NCBI GenBank assembly: GCA_024693135.1
Contig: JAILLN010000014.1
Span: 42,900-106,899, forward strand
Source of the DNA: Lachnospiraceae bacterium
GTDB taxonomy: Bacteria; Bacillota; Clostridia; Lachnospirales; Lachnospiraceae
Direction of reading: 5' to 3'
DNA length: 64,000 nt
Position numbers and translations under genes: made by a program
Shown here: one piece after another, positions 1-7,783 of the stretch
How positions within the stretch are numbered: the first letter of the stretch is position 1
Layout of the letters: the number at the start of each line of letters is the position of its first letter
The notes under the pieces: model-generated
Databases searched by the model: none
The model's input: the letters and a program-made list of their open reading frames with translations, nothing else
Told to the model about the DNA's origin: nothing

Positions 1-350
1 GTAAAATTTAGCGGCACCTCGAAGCTCTTGCCGCAATCCGGGCAGACCGCGGTAAGGGTCGGGGGTTCGATGTCATTGATCCGCTGGTACATATCCTGAA
101 GGTATGCCAGATCTGCCGTAAACAGCTTCTCCACCAGGGTGGCGGACACCGACTGTACTCCCTCGATCTCCGTGATCACCTTGCTTAAGATCACGATGGT
201 CAGATAGGAGGGATTGGAAAGCACCCTGGGATCCCTGGTGGCCGAGATCTCATCCCCGGCCGTGGCCAGCCTCATCTTTCCCCTCCTGTGGAGCTCCCCG
301 GAGCCGTCCAGATAGCCCTTTGGAAGCGTAAATTCGTATATCGTCTCCAT
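1..350 (-). CDS. Phage-type tail assembly chaperone-like protein, 3' end beyond window
   Basis: Partial gene running off the left edge; the first 116 codons are present and open. The ATG at 350-348 follows a strong GGGAGG ribosome site seven bases or less upstream. The product begins METIYEFTLPKGYLDGSG and later has a CPDCGKSF zinc-ribbon-like motif, close to the cut. The pattern (short beta start, LR-rich middle, helical LxxADL stretch) resembles the Mu gp41-like tail assembly chaperones that follow tube genes in contractile injection loci. It lies directly downstream of the tube gene on the same strand, which is the expected place for a chaperone that guides tube length or baseplate assembly. 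The family assignment is from memory of the fold pattern and is moderate; being part of the CIS operon is well supported. Confidence 0.55.
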   Translation of the reverse strand, partial: METIYEFTLPKGYLDGSGELHRRGKMRLATAGDEISATRDPRVLSNPSYLTIVILSKVITEIEGVQSVSATLVEKLFTADLAYLQDMYQRINDIEPPTLTAVCPDCGKSFEVPLNF

Positions 351-473
351 AAAACCTCCCCCGCCGGCCTTTTAAGACCGGCATCCAGTCCTCAGTCTCT
401 TTCCTCTGCATCATGGGATGCATGAAGCCCATGCCTCATGCATCCTTGACATAGATGAAACAAATCGTCCGGA

Positions 474-977
474 TTAGTTCGGGATCACCAGCTCTTCATA
501 GGCGATCTCTACGCTCTCAATTGCCACGTCCGAAGTCTTCGCATCCAGATCGGGAGCGGAATACTTCGTGACCCACGCATTGGTGAGCGTCCAGGTCCTG
601 GTGCCGGTAGGAGTGGTCACCAGCTGGTTCGGAGCACCGGGGTTGATGTCGATCAGCTCGATCGTCACGTCGTAACGCGGGATCTGGCCTCTGACCTCAC
701 TCACACACTCCTGTACCCATGTCTTGAACGGACTGTCGATGATGTAGCCCATCCGGAGTGTTACATTGCCGTGCTTCACCAGGCCCGGGATCTTGACCGG
801 AGCCAGGGAAGCGGAGTTGCCCTGCCTGAATTCAATCACATCCACCGTACCTTCCACGCCCGTGACCTCGCTGAACGCTGCCGTTCCTGCGATGGTGTCT
901 ACCGTGACGAGGAAGTTCATTTTGGTTAACGGATACTCGGACTGGGCACCGTTTTGATAAGTTGATGCATTCGCCAT
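474..977 (-). CDS. Contractile injection system inner tube protein
   Basis: A 167-aa protein of the T4 gp19/Afp1-Pvc1 tube family. The start (NGAQSEYPLTKMNFLVTVD) and the FSEVTGVEGTVDVIEFRQGN segment are the usual tube signature, followed by KIPGLVKHGNVTLRMGY and the C-terminal Ig-like strand pattern ending in IESVEIAYEELVI. Length is normal for the family. It would stack as hexamer rings inside the sheath and be propelled into the target on contraction. It is the only tube gene in the window; related loci often carry two or three, and others may lie past the left edge. It follows the sheath gene after 127 bp and precedes the assembly chaperone. Confidence 0.93.
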   Translation of the reverse strand: MANASTYQNGAQSEYPLTKMNFLVTVDTIAGTAAFSEVTGVEGTVDVIEFRQGNSASLAPVKIPGLVKHGNVTLRMGYIIDSPFKTWVQECVSEVRGQIPRYDVTIELIDINPGAPNQLVTTPTGTRTWTLTNAWVTKYSAPDLDAKTSDVAIESVEIAYEELVIPN

Positions 978-1104
978 AATTCGTCAATTCCTTTCTGTAA
1001 CGGCGGCTGCCGCTACCTGATTTTGATTCCTCTTATCCAGGATGCACAGCTAAGCTTTACGCTTCGCTGTAAACGGTTGCAGGCCGGCCAAAAGGCCCGT
1101 CTGC

Positions 1105-2802
1105 TTATTCACCGCCGCCGCCTGCCTCAGCCGTAAACTGCGTCACGCGGAAGATCACAAACTCTGCCGGGCGTGACGGGGCAATTCCGATGTTGCAGAT
1201 CAGCCTGCCGTTCATGATATCGTCCCTGGTCATGGTGCTCGGCCCGATCTCCACGAAGTAGCTGGAAGCCGGCGAATCGCCGCCCAGCATGCCGTTTCTC
1301 CAAAGTCCATCCAGGAATCCGGAGATGGTCAGATTGACCCTCTGCCACAGCGTAGCATCGTTGGGCTCGAAAACAACCCAGTTCGTATTTGCCTTGATGC
1401 TCTCCTCCACAAAGATGAAGAGCCTGCGGACGTTGACATACTTGAAGGACGAATTGCTGGAAGCAGTCCTTGCGCCCCAGATGCGGATGCCCTGGCCAGG
1501 CATTGCCCGGATCAGGTTCACGCCCTCGGGATTGAGGATGTCCTGCTCGTCCTTGTTGTAATTCACCTGAAGCCCCGTACAGAAGATCGTCTCATTGGCC
1601 GGGGCCTTGTGCACGCCGCGGTTGATGTCCGTCCTGGAATACACGCCCAGCACTGCTCCTGAAGGCGGGATAAAGGCCGCCTTGTTGGAAGAGCGGTCAA
1701 ATACCTGGATCCAGGGATGATACATGGCAGCATAGGTCGAATCGATCATGTTGCGGTACTCGATCAGGTCTGCCGTCTTGTAGAGCTCGGAAGGCATGTC
1801 AATGACCGCAAAGCGGCTGCCCAGGTTCTCGCAGTGCCCAACTAAGGATACAATGACCTCGGGGATGGTGATGCCCGGCACGGCCATCATGCTGACCACG
1901 TTGTTTTCCACAAAAGACTGGATGCCGGTACGCTTGCCCGGGCCGCCGTCCTCGCCGATGAAGGTACCGGCGTTGACCTTGGATACGGAGCCGTCGCTTC
2001 CGCCTTCCAGCATGACGATGCCGCTCTCCTGCCCTTCACCCAGGATCTCTTCCACCGGGTTGCAGGCCTCATCCAAAGGCTTGACCTCTACTTCCACCAG
2101 CTCGCTGCCAGCCATCCTGGAGGTGATGTACCTCGGGGAGGCCATGTTGAAGGAAAGCTCCGGATAATTCTCGGCATCATCCCCACAACGCACGCTCACA
2201 TCAGCGGTGACCAGGTAGATCAGGGACTTCGGGATGATGGCATCATCCACCACATCGTCCGGAAGCTCGTCCTCGAAGGTCACGATGCTGTCCATGATGG
2301 TCTTGATCCTGGTGTAGGTGCCGTTGAATTCCACGATGTCGCCTTCCCGGAAGCCGTCCGCGCTCTTGGCCTTGTAGCCCGTGTCCGTCTTTGCCAGGAT
2401 CTGCATCTTATGCTTCTTCACCGTATTGAAGGTGACCTGGATCTTGTCGCCCCAGACACCCGGGCTCTTGGCTTTGATGGTCAGGATGCCCTTCTCGATG
2501 CTGGATTCCTTTGCGTCCGGAGGCGCAACCCTCATGACATAGCAGCGTGTGCCGCCATTGGCAAAGAACTGCTCCACGCTGTTTGCCAGGAAGCGGTACT
2601 CCCCGTAAGCAAACTCGCTCAAAAATCCACCGTACTGCTGCGTAAAGCTCTTAAAACTGGTCACAAGCTGCGGAACGCCGATGACCGGCCCCTTTTCTGC
2701 CAGGCCGATGAAGCCGGCAGTGCTTGTGCCTACTCCCTCTATGCTCCGCGGAGAATTATCATATTCCTCCACATACACACCGGGTGATAAATATTCCGCC
2801 AT
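1105..2802 (-). CDS. Contractile injection system sheath protein
   Basis: A 565-aa tail sheath protein. The N-terminus MAEYLSPGVYVEEYDNSPR is the hallmark of gpFI/Afp2-4/Pvc2-4 sheaths, and the C-terminal half contains the conserved sheath core (AAMYHPWIQVFDRSS, PPSGAVLGVYSRTDINRG, WGARTASSNSSFKYVNVRRL, FVVFEPND-type segment, and a terminal RPAEFVIFRVTQ strand). About 170 central residues form an inserted surface domain. The sheath surrounds the tube and contracts to drive it. The start is set by a GAGAGGAAAAACT ribosome site. Only one sheath gene is seen here, immediately upstream of the tube gene, in the order typical of extracellular CIS loci. Confidence 0.95.
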   Translation of the reverse strand: MAEYLSPGVYVEEYDNSPRSIEGVGTSTAGFIGLAEKGPVIGVPQLVTSFKSFTQQYGGFLSEFAYGEYRFLANSVEQFFANGGTRCYVMRVAPPDAKESSIEKGILTIKAKSPGVWGDKIQVTFNTVKKHKMQILAKTDTGYKAKSADGFREGDIVEFNGTYTRIKTIMDSIVTFEDELPDDVVDDAIIPKSLIYLVTADVSVRCGDDAENYPELSFNMASPRYITSRMAGSELVEVEVKPLDEACNPVEEILGEGQESGIVMLEGGSDGSVSKVNAGTFIGEDGGPGKRTGIQSFVENNVVSMMAVPGITIPEVIVSLVGHCENLGSRFAVIDMPSELYKTADLIEYRNMIDSTYAAMYHPWIQVFDRSSNKAAFIPPSGAVLGVYSRTDINRGVHKAPANETIFCTGLQVNYNKDEQDILNPEGVNLIRAMPGQGIRIWGARTASSNSSFKYVNVRRLFIFVEESIKANTNWVVFEPNDATLWQRVNLTISGFLDGLWRNGMLGGDSPASSYFVEIGPSTMTRDDIMNGRLICNIGIAPSRPAEFVIFRVTQFTAEAGGGGE

Positions 2803-2837
2803 AGTTTTTCCTCTCTTTTTTCCGTGCTAAAAATTGT

Positions 2838-3221
2838 TCAGGTACTAACTTTCATCTGACCGGGAGTCGTGATCTGGATCTGGCCGCCGTAGGAACACAT
2901 CATCTTGCAGTCCTGCGTAAGGCAGGGCTTGCCTCCCACCAGCACTTTGGTCTGGGTCGGGATCCATGTGCCCGCCGGTACCGGTATGCAGGGCTGCGGT
3001 GTCAGAACCCCCAGGGCTGCCGCTGTCGCTGCCGCTACGGCCGGATTGCTCGGTGTGGTACACATCGCAAACGGCCCTATGTTGCTCATCGGCATACAAT
3101 CCTGGATCGTCGCCACCAGTCCCCCTGCCATCACTCCCGCCTGGCTTGTAACCTTCAGCGGGGCAGGTCCGGTGCCAAAGCTGCACAGGCAATTGGCTCC
3201 CATCGTGACTACCTGGCTCAT
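2838..3221 (-). CDS. PAAR-like spike-tip protein (DUF4280)
   Basis: A 127-aa DUF4280 protein. It has the family's repeated cysteine/glycine pattern: MGANCLCSFGTGPAPLKV near the start, a CMPMSNIGPFAMCTTPSNP segment, and a KVLVGGKPCLTQDCKMMCSYGG end. DUF4280 proteins are PAAR-like and are thought to sharpen the VgrG-like spike or to carry effectors. The ATG follows GGGAGGATTGAG and overlaps the end of the upstream gene by four bases, so translation is probably coupled. Finding a spike tip between a DUF4255 gene and the sheath ties this operon to the CIS class rather than to a phage tail. Confidence 0.88.
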   Translation of the reverse strand: MSQVVTMGANCLCSFGTGPAPLKVTSQAGVMAGGLVATIQDCMPMSNIGPFAMCTTPSNPAVAAATAAALGVLTPQPCIPVPAGTWIPTQTKVLVGGKPCLTQDCKMMCSYGGQIQITTPGQMKVST

Positions 3222-3961
3222 CTCAATCCTCCCGTTTCTGTCTTAAGGTCCACCGTCTGAAACCGGGTCTCGCCTCCTACCACATAGCGGATCAGGTAAG
3301 TCTGTCCTTTGCCGTCGTCCCTCACCCGGAGAAGATAATCCCCGTTTTCGGATACATGGCCAAAGATGATCCGCATCATCTGCCGGTTGGGTACAAAATC
3401 CTCGGCCGGTTGTCCCCTAAGCTTCACAGACTGAGGCGTGGCATTTCCCAGCACCTCGATTTTTTCATACTCATTTTTGTCCGTACTCAGCAGTCCGTAC
3501 CATACGTCCTCCAACTGGATCCTTCCGCCGGTGCGGCCAAATACCGTAAGCGTGTTTTCCTTTTTCCGGTATTCGCCTGCCTGGCACAGAGGCCGCATAA
3601 TATTTACTGCCTCGATTGATTCAAGAAGAGGAAGATTGCCTGAAAAACTTAAAACAGGACTGCCCTTTTTCGTGTTCTCAGACGGAATCAGGAACACGTC
3701 CACTGTGGGCATACGTTCCTCCAGTTCGGCATATTTGACGGCGACTTCCGCATCCTCGTATCCGAATACCCTGATCTGCATGAGAAAATCTTCCCTGCCG
3801 GTATTGATGAATACGAAAACGCCTACCCCCCGACTTTCAGGCCGAACCGCCTGTCCGTTTTTCATGAAAATGACATTTCTCTCATCCGCCGCGGCTCCCG
3901 TAGTCGTATCAACCAGGCGCACCAGCAGGTCCAGCCTGGAACCAAACACAGAAGCACACAC
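3218..3961 (-). CDS. CIS-operon protein of unknown function, Ig-like N-terminus
   Basis: I do not recognise this 247-aa protein. The start is a GTG placed eight bases after AAGGAGG, immediately after the stop of the DUF4255 gene; no in-frame ATG fits as well. The N-terminal 100 residues look beta-rich (LDLLVRLVDTTTG, VFVFINTGREDFLMQIRVFGYE), like a small Ig or carboxypeptidase-regulatory fold. The C-terminal half contains RVRDDGKGQTYLIRYVVGGE. No signal peptide or membrane helix is visible. Position between the DUF4255 cap gene and the spike-tip gene, with coupled start and stop codons on both sides, argues for a structural or baseplate accessory role. Confidence 0.8.
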   Translation of the reverse strand: MCASVFGSRLDLLVRLVDTTTGAAADERNVIFMKNGQAVRPESRGVGVFVFINTGREDFLMQIRVFGYEDAEVAVKYAELEERMPTVDVFLIPSENTKKGSPVLSFSGNLPLLESIEAVNIMRPLCQAGEYRKKENTLTVFGRTGGRIQLEDVWYGLLSTDKNEYEKIEVLGNATPQSVKLRGQPAEDFVPNRQMMRIIFGHVSENGDYLLRVRDDGKGQTYLIRYVVGGETRFQTVDLKTETGGLR

Positions 3962-4552
3962 TTACTCATCCTCCTTTCCTGTGATATGCAGCCCGAACCT
4001 CGCATCCGTGACCAGAGGCGTGTCGATGACCTCACCGCTGGACAGGTATACGGGTGCCGCCCTGTAAAACAGGCTGATCTGATAGGGTTTGTTGATTGCC
4101 TGCCACACCCTGACTTTTTCCTCCAGACTTATCTTCGCTTGAGACAGTACGATTGGAGGCTCACCTGAGTGAAGCCAGTTCTGCAGGTCATCGGGACGCA
4201 CGGCATTGTTGTCATTCACGATCTGCGCCACCCTTCCGATGATTTTTTGTATATCCGGTGCCTTTAGCCCCATCTGGGAGGAACCGTTGATAAAGACCAT
4301 ATAATAAAGCGCATATGGCCTGGGCGGTTTGGATAATTCCGCTTTGCCCCTCTGGACCAGCATAGGCGTAGTTACCTGTACGTCCTCTTCGATATTGTAC
4401 AGATAAAGCCCGACGATATAGTCCACATCCTGGTCCAGGGGAGAGGATATTTCTATATTGTTCGGTGACGGTATCGGCTCCGGGCACATCTTTTCCCTGA
4501 GAGTCCTTACGATATAAGCGCTGACGTCCGCTATGATCGGATAATCGGCCAT
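3962..4552 (-). CDS. DUF4255 (Pvc16/Afp16-type) CIS cap protein
   Basis: A 196-aa protein beginning MADYPIIADVSAYIVRTLRE with the SPLDQDVDYIVGLYLYNIEED and KPPRPYALYYMVFINGSSQ segments that mark DUF4255 (Pvc16 N-terminal) proteins. Afp16 and Pvc16 end the tube and sheath and set particle length. It abuts the stop of the upstream 1076-aa gene with no gap. DUF4255 is confined almost entirely to extracellular-type CIS clusters, so this gene is one of the best arguments that the locus is not a prophage tail. Confidence 0.92.
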   Translation of the reverse strand: MADYPIIADVSAYIVRTLREKMCPEPIPSPNNIEISSPLDQDVDYIVGLYLYNIEEDVQVTTPMLVQRGKAELSKPPRPYALYYMVFINGSSQMGLKAPDIQKIIGRVAQIVNDNNAVRPDDLQNWLHSGEPPIVLSQAKISLEEKVRVWQAINKPYQISLFYRAAPVYLSSGEVIDTPLVTDARFGLHITGKEDE

Positions 4553-7500
4553 TTATTCTCCTCCAGTCAGGGTATTGTAGATCTCCTCTGCCTCTGCCTC
4601 TATGGTTCCGGGCAGGCACACCCCATAGGACGTGCCCATCAGGTATTCACAGTCACATTGAAACAGGTTCTTCGCATCATCCTCGGATACATAAGGAACC
4701 TTATTGAGGATCACCGCCTCGCTGAGCTGCTCCTTTGCCCCGCCTTTCCGTACCAGCTGGGTGCTGCCGGTCATGAAGGTCAGCACATTGGCTTTCTTTG
4801 TCATGGTCGCGGTCCTGCGGGTATCATTGTAAAAATACCGGTAAGAAGTACAGTCTCCTATGGTCTTCAGGCTGACATACCGGGGCGATTTCTGCTTCGG
4901 CTGGGAATACAGGTACTTGCTGTTTTTCGCACGGAGTATCTCGGCAAACCTCTGGGAAAGCCTGGCCGCCTGGGTGTTTCCGGCTCTGGCCAGACGCGAT
5001 ACCGCAGCAGCGGCAGCGGCCAGGTCCTTCGCATCCAGATCCTGAGGATTCCCCGTCACCGTAAGGATGTCCTGCTGGCTTAAGGCGGCAGCCTCCGAAC
5101 TGATGCCGTCCCCCGTGATCCCGGCTCCTCCTGCATCTGCTCCGCCGGCTCCCGTATCTGCTCCGCCGGCTCCTCCATCTGCTCCACCGGCTCCTCCTGC
5201 TCCGCCGGCTCCTGTATCTGCTCCGCCGGCTCCCGTTCCTGCTCCGCCGGCTCCCGTTCCTGCTCCGCCGGCTCCTGTTCCTGCTCCGCCGGCTCCCGTT
5301 CCTGCTCCGCCGGTTCCTGTTCCTGCTCCGCCGGTTCCTGTTCCTGCTCCGCCGGCTCCTGCATCCGCTCCGCCGGTTCCTGTTCCTGCTCCGCCGGTCC
5401 CTGCATCCGCTCCGCCGGTTCCCGTTCCACCGGGGCCAAGTCCTGCTCCGCCGGTCCCTGCATCCGCTCCGCCGGTTCCCGTTCCGCCGGGGCCAAGTCC
5501 TGTCCCGCCGGTTCCCGCATCCGCTCCGCCGGTTCCCGTTCCGCCGGGTCCAAGTCCTGTCCCGCCGGCTCCCGCATCCGCTCCGCCGGTTCCCGTTCCG
5601 CCGGATCCAAGTCCTGCCCCGCCGGCAGCTCCGGCTCCGGCAGCCCCGGCCACGTTATCCCCGGAATTGGGCAGCCCGAAGCCTCCCTGGGATGTGCCGC
5701 CTGCCCCGCCGTTTTCTGCAGCCGCCTCGGCCGCCGCCGCAGAGGCACCTGCGATCTGGTTCAGCTGGGCTGCGGAAGCACCTGCCGCCTCGGCCCTGCC
5801 TGCGATCCGGTCCATGGCCGCGGTATCTCCCATATCGGCCAGGACATTCAAAGCCCCGGATATATCTGCATCTGGATCCTCAGCCAGATCCTTCAGGGTG
5901 TCATTTAGGATGTCTCCTGCCAGGCTGCTCTCCGAGCTGGTACCGGTCCGGGCTTCTTCCGCCGCGATATCCTGCGACTTTGCATCGATCATGGCATCCA
6001 GCTCCCTGGCCAGGGAAAGATCATTGTCATCCAGTGCCGCATCCCTTTTCTTGACCAGCTCTTCCTTCTCATCATTCATCTTATCCAGGTCTGTCTTCAG
6101 GCTCTCATCCGAAGCCTTCACCTGGGACTCCTCGGTCTTAAGCCAGGCCATATGGCTGTCCAGGGATCCGACAGCCTTCGGTGAAAAATCGTCGTTCTGG
6201 ACGGTGCCGTAAAGCCCTTCGGTCCAGGTAATGCAGTCGTTCACATAGGTCATGGCATTGGCGGGCGTCTCTCTCTGCTTCAGGGCATCGATCAGGAATT
6301 CCAGCTCGCTCCGCTTGGATTCCATGTCTCCTTCCTGGCTGTCCAGCAGAGCCTGTCCGGCAGCTAACCCCTGTTGTGTCACAGCCTGCCCATATTCATC
6401 CGAAGCTCCTGCGGCTACGGCCTGGCTGTAGCGCCCCTCCGCAAGGCTGATCAGGCTGGAATCCAGCAGATTCAGCTCGCTCTCCGCATTCTTGACGACG
6501 CTTTCCGAAATATTCCTTACATCCTTCAGGTAATTGATGGGACCCGCCGAGCCGTCCGCCGAGGCTTCGTCGATCACCTGGGTGGAGTATTCATACTCTG
6601 CATGCCCAAGCACCGTATCCACATCCACCAATGCCTTGGCACTGTAGGTATTGTAGCTTTCCTGGCAGGAGGACTGCCCGTCGGAAATGGCATCCAGCAA
6701 GGCGCTGTCTACGGCATAAGCATCATTCGGCCTGTCCTCTTCATCCTCGTCATGATATTTGTTGTAGGTCTTCTGCAGGGGGGTCCACCATTCCTGGCTT
6801 TTGTCCTTATTGACGAAGTCATGCTTCGCCGCATCCTGCAGCTCCCGGATATAGGCCGGCTCCGAGGCCGCATTGTCTTCACTGTCGGAATTCTTGAAAT
6901 TACTGAAGGTAGTATAATATTTCCCATTGATCAGGTCATACAAGACCCCCAGGACATTGATCTCCCCTCCCGACAGCTTATCCATGATGATCATCCTGCG
7001 GGACGCATCCACCTTTTCCATCAGGCTGTAGATCAGGTCAGCCTCCTCGTCCTTTCCCGAGCTCTTCAGGGTCAGGTAGCAGGCATAAAGCCGGTTCAGC
7101 TGGGCATCATACTGATCTGTCTGGTTATCCCTCAGGTTCAGGGAGAAGAAGCTGGTCAGGAACTGGTAATTATAGATGTCCGTCCTGAGATTTCCGGAAT
7201 TCTCGGAATTTTTCATCTTCAGGTAATCGTCCTGGGAGATCCCGTCCGCATCCTGGGAATCCACATAGGATGACCACAGGGTCTGTACCTCCGGCAGCTT
7301 CCTCAGGTCGTAGGGATCCGGCGTGTCAAAGGGATTGAGGGAGGCATCTGTCTTTGCATCATGAAGGACTCCGCTCCCATCCACATAATACTGGACATAA
7401 AGATCTGCCAGCTCTGCCTCGGAGATCGGGGTTCCCGTCGACATGATATCCCCCAGGCCTTTGGCATCCGATACATTAAACCACTGTCCCCCTGCCAGCT

Positions 7501-7783
7501 CGGATTTGTAATACTCCTCCGTCTGCCCGGACTCACTGGCTGAATCCGTGGCTTTCTGATAGATCGCATCCGTCATGCCGTTGATGTTGATCAGGTAGGT
7601 TCCCACAAAAAGGGTAGACTGATCGACGGTATGGCTCTTGGTGAAATCCGCATAGCGGACTGCAGAGTTCTCATTGAATACAGCCAGCACCCTGGTACTC
7701 ACCATATAGGTTACCGTACCGAACACCAGGATCAGGCAGAGCGCCAGGATCCATTTCTTTTTCCCGGAAAAGACCTTCTTCAT
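4553..7783 (-). CDS. Large membrane-anchored glycine-rich protein in CIS operon
   Basis: A 1076-aa protein of unknown function. Residues about 11-32 form one hydrophobic helix after KKKW (signal anchor), so most of the chain should face outward. Residues about 35-390 are an ordinary folded region. About 390-640 is charged and helical, likely coiled coil. About 690-890 is a Gly/Ala/Thr tract built from GGTGTGGADAG-like repeats. The final 110 residues (KANVLTFMTGSTQLVRKGG, KVPYVSEDDAKNLF) resemble the copper amine oxidase N-terminal-type repeats of clostridial surface proteins; that is a tentative reading. The start overlaps the upstream TolC-like gene by four bases. A length-variable flexible wall-spanning spacer is one possible role. 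I could not assign a family to the whole. Confidence 0.85.
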   Translation of the reverse strand: MKKVFSGKKKWILALCLILVFGTVTYMVSTRVLAVFNENSAVRYADFTKSHTVDQSTLFVGTYLININGMTDAIYQKATDSASESGQTEEYYKSELAGGQWFNVSDAKGLGDIMSTGTPISEAELADLYVQYYVDGSGVLHDAKTDASLNPFDTPDPYDLRKLPEVQTLWSSYVDSQDADGISQDDYLKMKNSENSGNLRTDIYNYQFLTSFFSLNLRDNQTDQYDAQLNRLYACYLTLKSSGKDEEADLIYSLMEKVDASRRMIIMDKLSGGEINVLGVLYDLINGKYYTTFSNFKNSDSEDNAASEPAYIRELQDAAKHDFVNKDKSQEWWTPLQKTYNKYHDEDEEDRPNDAYAVDSALLDAISDGQSSCQESYNTYSAKALVDVDTVLGHAEYEYSTQVIDEASADGSAGPINYLKDVRNISESVVKNAESELNLLDSSLISLAEGRYSQAVAAGASDEYGQAVTQQGLAAGQALLDSQEGDMESKRSELEFLIDALKQRETPANAMTYVNDCITWTEGLYGTVQNDDFSPKAVGSLDSHMAWLKTEESQVKASDESLKTDLDKMNDEKEELVKKRDAALDDNDLSLARELDAMIDAKSQDIAAEEARTGTSSESSLAGDILNDTLKDLAEDPDADISGALNVLADMGDTAAMDRIAGRAEAAGASAAQLNQIAGASAAAAEAAAENGGAGGTSQGGFGLPNSGDNVAGAAGAGAAGGAGLGSGGTGTGGADAGAGGTGLGPGGTGTGGADAGTGGTGLGPGGTGTGGADAGTGGAGLGPGGTGTGGADAGTGGAGTGTGGADAGAGGAGTGTGGAGTGTGGAGTGAGGAGTGAGGAGTGAGGAGTGAGGADTGAGGAGGAGGADGGAGGADTGAGGADAGGAGITGDGISSEAAALSQQDILTVTGNPQDLDAKDLAAAAAAVSRLARAGNTQAARLSQRFAEILRAKNSKYLYSQPKQKSPRYVSLKTIGDCTSYRYFYNDTRRTATMTKKANVLTFMTGSTQLVRKGGAKEQLSEAVILNKVPYVSEDDAKNLFQCDCEYLMGTSYGVCLPGTIEAEAEEIYNTLTGGE
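5110..5720 (-). repeat. GC-rich tandem repeat tract encoding Gly-rich segment
   Basis: Within the 1076-aa gene the DNA is a degenerate tandem repeat of 15-bp and longer units (plus-strand core GCTCCGCCGGTTCCTGTTCC). On the sense strand it encodes GAGGTGTGGADAG-type residues. Because the unit is a multiple of three, other frames also stay open for hundreds of bases. Expect length variation between strains by slippage. Confidence 0.85.

Noticed and set aside
250..432. 60-codon minus-strand frame between the tube and the assembly chaperone
   Set aside because: It overlaps the chaperone start in another frame, and the chaperone has the better ribosome site and a recognisable protein.
5067..6212. 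Proline-rich open frame of 381 codons opposite the 1076-aa gene
   Set aside because: It exists only because the tandem repeat unit keeps all frames open; there is no ribosome site and the minus-strand frame has a membrane anchor, flanking domains and coupled neighbours.
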